NCBI RefSeq assembly: GCF_004353905.1
Contig: NZ_SMOD01000019.1
Location: forward strand, 95,321-159,320
Direction of reading: 5' to 3'
DNA length: 64,000 bases
Source of the DNA: Paraburkholderia guartelaensis
GTDB lineage: Bacteria; Pseudomonadota; Gammaproteobacteria; Burkholderiales; Burkholderiaceae
The number at the start of each line of letters is the position of its first letter. The stretch's first letter is position 1. Position numbers and translations under genes: made by a program. This document shows, in pieces, positions 59,401 through 64,000 of this stretch. Under the pieces are notes generated by a model, which was not told the DNA's origin, searched no databases, and saw only the letters and a program-made list of their open reading frames with translations.

Positions 59401-60510
59401 GTGAATACCGCAAGCCTCGCGCCGGCCGGCATGGCCCGCGCGCTGCCGGATGTGTCCGGACTGACTGACGCCACGGACGCCTCCGGCGTTGCGGGCGTGC
59501 AGATCGACCACCTGAGCGTGCGCTTCGGCGCGCGTACTGTCCTTGACGATCTGTCGCTCACGATCCGACGCGGCGAACTGTTGACCGTGCTGGGCCGCAG
59601 CGGCTGCGGCAAGACCACCTTGCTGCGCTTCATCGCCGGATTCATTGAAGCCGATGGACTCGCAGGCACGCTCACCGTGGCGGGCCACGATCTGACCCAT
59701 GTGCCGCCGCATCAGCGCAACCTGGGTCTGCTGTTCCAGAGCTATGCGCTCTTTCCGCATCTCTCGGTGTTCGAGAATGTCGCGTTCGGGTTGAAGGCGC
59801 GCCGCGTGCCGTCGCGCGACATCGCGCGGCGCGTGGCCGATGCGCTCAAGCTCGTGCAACTCGGCGACGCGGGGCACATCATGCCCGCGCAGCTCTCGGG
59901 TGGCATGCAGCAGCGCGTGGCGCTCGCGCGTGCGCTCGTGATCGAGCCGGATGTGCTCCTGCTCGACGAGCCGCTCTCGGCACTCGACGCCAATCTGCGC
60001 GCTTCGGTGCGCTCCGAATTGAAGGCGCTGCACGAGCGTTTGCCCGATCTGACGATCGTCTGTGTGACGCACGATCAGGACGACGCGCTCGTGCTCTCCG
60101 ACCGCACGCTGCTGATGCGCGATGGCCACATCGCGCAGCTCGGCACGCCGCAGGAACTCTACGACGCGCCCAACGACGCCTACGTGGCCCGTTATCTGGG
60201 CGCGGCGAACCTGCTGCCGCCGAACGTCGCGTTCCCGGTGGGCGACGCGCGCCACGACGTGCGCGACAAGCTCGCGTGTCTGCGCCCCGAAAGCCTGCGC
60301 ATCGTGCCGCTCGGCGAAGGCTCGCTGCACGGCACGATCGAATCGGTCGAGTGGTATGGCTCGGTCCTCTCGGTGCCGGTGCTGCTCGACGCGATGCCGA
60401 ACGAACCGGTGCTCGTCACCATGCAGCGCGGCCACGGCATGACGCCGGCGAAAGGCATGCGTGTGTCCCTGCGTTACGAGGCTGACGATGTCGTCCTTAT
60501 CAACCCCTGA
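59401..60510 (+). CDS. phnT: 2-Aminoethylphosphonate ABC transporter, ATP-binding protein
   Basis: 369 residues. Walker A LGRSGCGKTTLL, Q-loop LLFQSYALFPHLSVFENVAFGL, signature LSGGMQQRVALARAL, Walker B VLLLDEPLSALD and H-loop CVTHDQDDAL, then a C-terminal TOBE-type regulatory part. The usual first ATG (59392) lies directly after AGGAG with no spacer; GTG 59401 has the correct nine-base spacing and is taken as the start. The last codons overlap phnU. Confidence 0.92.
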   Translation: MNTASLAPAGMARALPDVSGLTDATDASGVAGVQIDHLSVRFGARTVLDDLSLTIRRGELLTVLGRSGCGKTTLLRFIAGFIEADGLAGTLTVAGHDLTHVPPHQRNLGLLFQSYALFPHLSVFENVAFGLKARRVPSRDIARRVADALKLVQLGDAGHIMPAQLSGGMQQRVALARALVIEPDVLLLDEPLSALDANLRASVRSELKALHERLPDLTIVCVTHDQDDALVLSDRTLLMRDGHIAQLGTPQELYDAPNDAYVARYLGAANLLPPNVAFPVGDARHDVRDKLACLRPESLRIVPLGEGSLHGTIESVEWYGSVLSVPVLLDAMPNEPVLVTMQRGHGMTPAKGMRVSLRYEADDVVLINP

Positions 60511-61402
60511 TTCCGCCCTCGCTCTGCCCGGCGCCGAAGCTCACGCGGCCGCCGTGCGTCGTCGCGAGCGGCGCGCGCAATGGCATATCGCGTTTCTGCT
60601 CGTGTTCGTGCTCGGGCCGCTCGTGGTCTATCCGCTCGTGCGGCTCGTGCTGCTGAGCCTCTCGGGCGCGCATGGCTTGAGCTTCCACGCGTACGAGACG
60701 TTCTTCGGCAATCCCGATTCGCGCGGCGTGATCGCCACGACGCTGTGGATCCTGTTCCTGAGCGCGGGTCTGGCTTCCGTGCTCGGCGTCGCGCTCGCCG
60801 CGCTGCTGTTCTTCAAACCGTTTCCGGGCGCGCAGCTCGTCACGCGTTTTCTGGAACTGTTCGTGGCGTTCCCGTCGTTCCTCGTCGCGTTCACGCTGAT
60901 CTTTCTGTACGGCTCGCAGGGCTCAGTGAGCATCGGGCTGCAACGCCTCTTTCATTTGCAGGCGCCGCCGCTCGACTTCCTGTTCGGCATCGGCGGGGTA
61001 GTGCTCGCGGAAGTGGTGTTCTATGCGCCGTTCGTCGTGCGCCCGACGCTCGCCGCGTTCGCGCTGCTCGACATGCGTCTGATCGAAGCCGCACGCAGCC
61101 TCGGTGCGAATAGCCGCATGGTCGCCCTGCGCGTGATCCTGCCGCTCGCATGGCCGGGTATCGCGGCCGGCACGATCCTGTGCTTTCTGCTGACGTTCAA
61201 CGAGTTCGGCATTCTGCTCGTGCTCGGCAGCGCGCACCTCATCACGCTGCCGGTGGCCATCTACAGTTCGGCCACGGTCGACCTCGACCTGCCGACGGCG
61301 GCCGCAGGCGCCGTGGTCATGCTCGCGATGTCGCTTTCCCTGTATGCGCTGTATCGGCGCGTGAATCGCCGCAGTCATGGAGGCGCGCGCAATGTCAACT
61401 AA
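60488..61402 (+). CDS. phnU: 2-Aminoethylphosphonate ABC transporter, permease
   Basis: 304 residues from ATG 60488, which lies within the end of phnT (23-base overlap). Six helices of the binding-protein-dependent permease type, with the EAA loop LIEAARSLGANSRMVALRVILPLAWPGI that contacts PhnT. GAGG precedes the start. Ends 11 bases inside phnV. Confidence 0.9.
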   Translation: MSSLSTPDSALALPGAEAHAAAVRRRERRAQWHIAFLLVFVLGPLVVYPLVRLVLLSLSGAHGLSFHAYETFFGNPDSRGVIATTLWILFLSAGLASVLGVALAALLFFKPFPGAQLVTRFLELFVAFPSFLVAFTLIFLYGSQGSVSIGLQRLFHLQAPPLDFLFGIGGVVLAEVVFYAPFVVRPTLAAFALLDMRLIEAARSLGANSRMVALRVILPLAWPGIAAGTILCFLLTFNEFGILLVLGSAHLITLPVAIYSSATVDLDLPTAAAGAVVMLAMSLSLYALYRRVNRRSHGGARNVN

Positions 61403-62267
61403 TCCTGTCGCCGGTTCCGACCGAATCGCGCTGCCGCCCAAGCATCTTCGTGCGCGGCCTGTTGAGCGCAACCTCTTCTCGCGCATTGCCAGCGCGACAT
61501 TGCTTGGCCTCGCGGCGCTGCTGTGCTTCTGGCTTTTCGTGTTGCCGGTGATCGTCGTCGCGTTGTCGAGCGTCGCGTCGCACTGGTCGGGCACGATCTT
61601 GCCCGACGGGTTCAGCACGCGCTGGTTCGAACGCCTCGGCACGACCGACTTCGATGCGCTTGCAACGAGTCTCGAAGTCGGCTTCGGCGTGGCAGTGCTC
61701 GGCACGGCGCTCGGTCTGTGGCTCGCACTCGCGCTCGAAGGGCGCGACCGCCGTGGTCTGGGCGCAATCGTCGACACGCTCGCGATGGTGCCCAACGGCG
61801 TGCCGAGCGTGGTGCTCGGCCTCGCGGTGTTGATCGCGTATCACAAGGCGCCTGTCGATCTGTCGAGCTCGGCTGCAATCGTTGTGTTCGTGCAGCTCGC
61901 GCTAGTACTGCCGTTTTGCTATCGATGCGCGTCCGCAGCGCTGCGTCCCGAGCTGACCGTGCTGCGCGAAGCGGCAGCGAGTCTCGGCGCGCCGCCTTCG
62001 ATGGTGCTGCGCCGCGTGGTGCTGCCGCAGCTCGTGCCGGCCATCCGCGCGAGTCTCGCGCTGGGCTTCGCGCTGTCGCTCGGCGAACTGGGCGCGACGC
62101 TGACGGTGTATCCGCCGGGCTTTGCGACGGTGCCGATCGTCGTGGTGGGCGCAGTCGAGCGCGGCTACTACCTGCCGGCTTCGGCGCTCTCGCTGGTCCT
62201 GTTGCTCGTCTCGCTGGCGGCGCTGCTGCTGATCGCAGCACGTGTGCCGCGCCGGCGGGCGGACTGA
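61392..62267 (+). CDS. phnV: 2-Aminoethylphosphonate ABC transporter, permease
   Basis: 291 residues from ATG 61392 (GGAGG eight bases before; an ATG at 61377 lacks a site). Six helices; EAA loop LREAAASLGAPPSMVLRRVVLPQLVPAI. Second half of the heterodimeric channel with PhnU. Overlaps phnU by 11 bases, which points to coupled translation. Confidence 0.9.
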   Translation: MSTNPVAGSDRIALPPKHLRARPVERNLFSRIASATLLGLAALLCFWLFVLPVIVVALSSVASHWSGTILPDGFSTRWFERLGTTDFDALATSLEVGFGVAVLGTALGLWLALALEGRDRRGLGAIVDTLAMVPNGVPSVVLGLAVLIAYHKAPVDLSSSAAIVVFVQLALVLPFCYRCASAALRPELTVLREAAASLGAPPSMVLRRVVLPQLVPAIRASLALGFALSLGELGATLTVYPPGFATVPIVVVGAVERGYYLPASALSLVLLLVSLAALLLIAARVPRRRAD

Positions 62268-62271
62268 GCGG

Positions 62272-63036
62272 ATGGATGCCATGCGGTTCGATGCGCCGCA
62301 GGCGCGCAACAGGCGGGAAACGCAGGACGTGCAAGATCCGATGAGCAATGGGCACGAGGGTGGCGGCAACGCGGGTGATCCGGGTCACGACCCTCAGGCG
62401 TTGTCCGACACGACGCCGCTCGCCATGGTGCGTCAGCATTCGCTCACCGCGCTCGTTCGCGACGAGATCGAACGACGCATCGCGGAGGGCCTGCTCGCAC
62501 CCGGCGACAAGCTCAACGAAGCCGACTGGGCGGCTCGCCTCGCCGTATCGCGCGGACCTGTGCGCGAAGCGTTTCGCGCGCTGGAGCAGGCGGGCCTCGT
62601 GCGCAACGAGAAACATCGGGGTGTGTTCGTGCGCAGCGTCGGCGCGGCTGAGGCCCAGGAACTGGATGTAGTGTGCGCGGCGTTGCGCGAAGCGGCGTGC
62701 CGGATGCTGGCGCCGCGCATCGACGCGGCGCAGGTCGCCGAGTTGCGCGAGCACCTCAATGCGATGCGGGATGCGGTGGTCGCCGAGAAGGGCGAGGCCT
62801 TCCTGCAAGCGCGCGACGCGTTTCGCGCATCGCTCTTCGTAGCGGCTGGCAACGCCAGGTTGCGCGAGACCTACGAGGGGACCGTGAGCGAGTTGCGGCT
62901 CTCGTCGCGGCATGCGGTGCTGACGCACAGCGCAATGGACGCATCGTACGCGGGGCATCGGGCGTTGTTGAGCGCGCTCGCGTCACGCGACGCCGACGCA
63001 TCGGCCAATCGCATGCGCGAGTCCTGCGGCGACTGA
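62272..63036 (+). CDS. GntR family regulator (FadR/FCD subgroup)
   Basis: 254 residues from ATG 62272; starts at 62281 or 62341 are possible. About 60 disordered residues, then the GntR winged helix (LTALVRDEIERRIAEGLLAPGDKLNEADWAARLAVSRGPVREAFRALEQAGLV) and an all-helical FCD domain with metal-type His (ASLFVAAGN, HRALLSAL). Five bases after phnV in the same operon, so it likely controls phosphonate uptake. Not of the HutC/UTRA type found in Salmonella PhnR. Confidence 0.9.
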   Translation: MDAMRFDAPQARNRRETQDVQDPMSNGHEGGGNAGDPGHDPQALSDTTPLAMVRQHSLTALVRDEIERRIAEGLLAPGDKLNEADWAARLAVSRGPVREAFRALEQAGLVRNEKHRGVFVRSVGAAEAQELDVVCAALREAACRMLAPRIDAAQVAELREHLNAMRDAVVAEKGEAFLQARDAFRASLFVAAGNARLRETYEGTVSELRLSSRHAVLTHSAMDASYAGHRALLSALASRDADASANRMRESCGD

Positions 63037-63109
63037 GCGGAGAAGGAACGATGGGCGACGCGCTGGTGTGGGCCGTCGCCGTATTCACGTATTAGAGGAG
63101 CTGAAGAAG

Positions 63110-63664
63110 ATGGCACTGAGCCTCGCGGATATTCGTGGGCTGTTCGAGACGTACGGCGCCCTGGCCTATAGCGGCGAGCCGGTCACGCAGCTGGAACATG
63201 CGCTGCAAAGCGGCGCGCTGGCAGAGGAAGACGGCGCGACCGAGGAGCTGACCGCCGCGGCGTTCCTGCATGATCTGGGTCACCTGCTCAATCGCCAGGG
63301 CGAAACGCCGACCGAACGCGGCATTGACGATCTCCACCAGTACTACGCGTTGCCGTTCCTGAGGCCCGTGTTGCCCGATAGCGTGCTGGAACCGATCCGC
63401 TTGCACGTGGATGCGAAGCGCTACCTCTGCGCCGTCGATGAGGCGTATTTCGGCTGCCTCTCCGCGGACTCGGTGCGCAGCCTCGAATTGCAAGGCGGCA
63501 TCTTCAATGCCGATGAGGCGCGCGATTTCGCTGCGCGTCCCCACGCCGAAGACGCGGTGCGCCTGCGCCGCTGGGACGATCTCGCAAAGGTGGCGGGCAA
63601 ACCGACGCCGGATCTCGACCACTATCTGCAACTCGTCGAACGCGTCATGCAACGCCACATTTGA
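63110..63664 (+). CDS. PhnZ-like HD-domain protein, phosphonate operon associated
   Basis: 184 residues from ATG 63110 (GAGGAG before). PhnZ is a mixed-valence di-iron oxygenase that splits 2-amino-1-hydroxyethylphosphonate to glycine and phosphate. Numbered four behind PhnZ, the key residues recur: Tyr20, Glu23 (PhnZ Y24, E27), His30, His54-Asp55, His76, His99 and Asp156/157, i.e. the metal ligands and the substrate-sensing pair. It also fits the HDIG proteins of phosphonate operons (TIGR03276). The preceding dioxygenase PhnY is not in the window. Confidence 0.82.
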   Translation: MALSLADIRGLFETYGALAYSGEPVTQLEHALQSGALAEEDGATEELTAAAFLHDLGHLLNRQGETPTERGIDDLHQYYALPFLRPVLPDSVLEPIRLHVDAKRYLCAVDEAYFGCLSADSVRSLELQGGIFNADEARDFAARPHAEDAVRLRRWDDLAKVAGKPTPDLDHYLQLVERVMQRHI

Positions 63665-63715
63665 GGCGATTGCCCATACGCGTTTTTCCGATTTTCAGGC
63701 GAGTCAAAAAACCGC

Positions 63716-63744
63716 TTGCAAGATGTCACCTGCGTGACTAGAAT
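63716..63744 (+). promoter_or_regulatory. rrn promoter, distal
   Basis: TTGCAA (63716-63721), 17 bases, TAGAAT (63739-63744). Upstream member of a tandem pair before the ribosomal RNA operon. The gap from 63665 to the window end has no protein gene. Confidence 0.55.
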
Positions 63745-63868
63745 TCCGGTCTTTCGCGCTTTCGATGAAGGCGCGGGGAGACGGGAAGCCCAGGCGAAAG
63801 CCTTGTGGCGACTGGGTCTGCGGGTGATTGGAAGTTAGGCGGCAGGTTGAACGAAGTAAAAAAACCTG

Positions 63869-63897
63869 TTGACAGATCGCCAGACAGTCTTCATAAT
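63869..63897 (+). promoter_or_regulatory. rrn promoter, proximal
   Basis: TTGACA (63869-63874, consensus), 17 bases, CATAAT (63892-63897). Preceded by an A run (63858-63864) suited to an UP element. Typical strong rRNA promoter of Burkholderia. Confidence 0.85.
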
Positions 63898-63972
63898 CTC
63901 GTTTCTCTGCTGCTGACGCAGCAACGCAGAAAGAAGCCGGTAGTTGAGCAGTTTTAACGGCGCTTTCGCGAA

Positions 63973-64000
63973 CGATCTTTAAAAATTTACAGCCGATAAG
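63973..64000 (+). ncRNA. Leader of a 16S rRNA operon with boxA
   Basis: CGATCTTTAA (63973-63982) is a boxA-type antitermination element, followed by AAAATTTACAGCCGATAAG at the window edge, the sequence that precedes 16S genes in Burkholderia. The 16S gene itself lies just outside. Confidence 0.75.

Noticed and set aside
1..64000. Insertion sequences, prophage, tRNA genes or integrase-bounded island
   Set aside because: No transposase, integrase, terminal repeat pair or cloverleaf sequence was recognised on either strand.

Overview
The window looks like a piece of a main chromosome from a Burkholderiaceae bacterium of the Burkholderia / Paraburkholderia / Caballeronia group. Reasons: high GC with long spurious antisense ORFs, DUF4148 and DUF3562 proteins, an OpcP-type trimeric porin, several LysR, IclR, GntR and Lrp regulators, and at the right edge a ribosomal RNA promoter and leader of the kind found before Burkholderia 16S genes. 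I see no transposase, integrase, CRISPR array or tRNA, so this is probably stable chromosome. The genus is inferred; no marker gene is complete enough to fix the species.

Layout. 1-9 kb: start of fliD with a FliA-type promoter, a YigZ/IMPACT protein, a structured gene-free stretch with three tandem minus-strand terminators, a His-rich secreted peptide, an acyl-CoA ligase with a divergent Crp/Fnr regulator, a DUF4148 protein, a stand-alone FtsI-type transpeptidase and a Cache chemoreceptor. 9.6-13.6 kb: a tight three-gene operon for 2-aminoethylphosphonate (AEP) synthesis, whose PEP mutase carries a fused nucleotidyltransferase. 13.7-18.4 kb: N-formylglutamate amidohydrolase / IclR / YfcC-type permease operon and a divergent porin, both preceded by the same 17-bp palindrome. 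18.4-31.9 kb: PepSY membrane protein behind a Fur box, paoABC-like aldehyde oxidoreductase with a MocA-like gene, a cyclic-nucleotide-domain flavoprotein, a LysR/oxidoreductase pair, a pyrB fused to an N-terminal helix-turn-helix, and a DapA-family enzyme. 32-57 kb: small conserved proteins, arsR-nemA, M20 peptidase plus MFS transporter, cytochrome b561, a second chemoreceptor, several regulator/enzyme pairs, an AruH-like aminotransferase, nadE, an L,D-transpeptidase, and a UbiB-family protein that has lost every kinase motif. 57-63.7 kb: a DeoR regulator, the AEP importer phnSTUV, a GntR regulator and a PhnZ-like HD oxygenase. 63.7-64 kb: tandem rrn promoters and leader.

How it fits together. 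Phosphonate metabolism appears twice, about 45 kb apart: one locus should make AEP from phosphoenolpyruvate and probably activate it as a CMP-phosphonate for attachment to a surface glycan or lipid; the other should import free AEP and contains one half (PhnZ) of the oxidative PhnY/PhnZ pathway. The most unusual single genes are the UbiB pseudokinase, the HTH-aspartate carbamoyltransferase fusion with a matching palindrome at its own promoter, and the thioredoxin-reductase-like flavoprotein without its CxxC. Gene identities rest on reading motifs and remembered family sequences; no database search was run.
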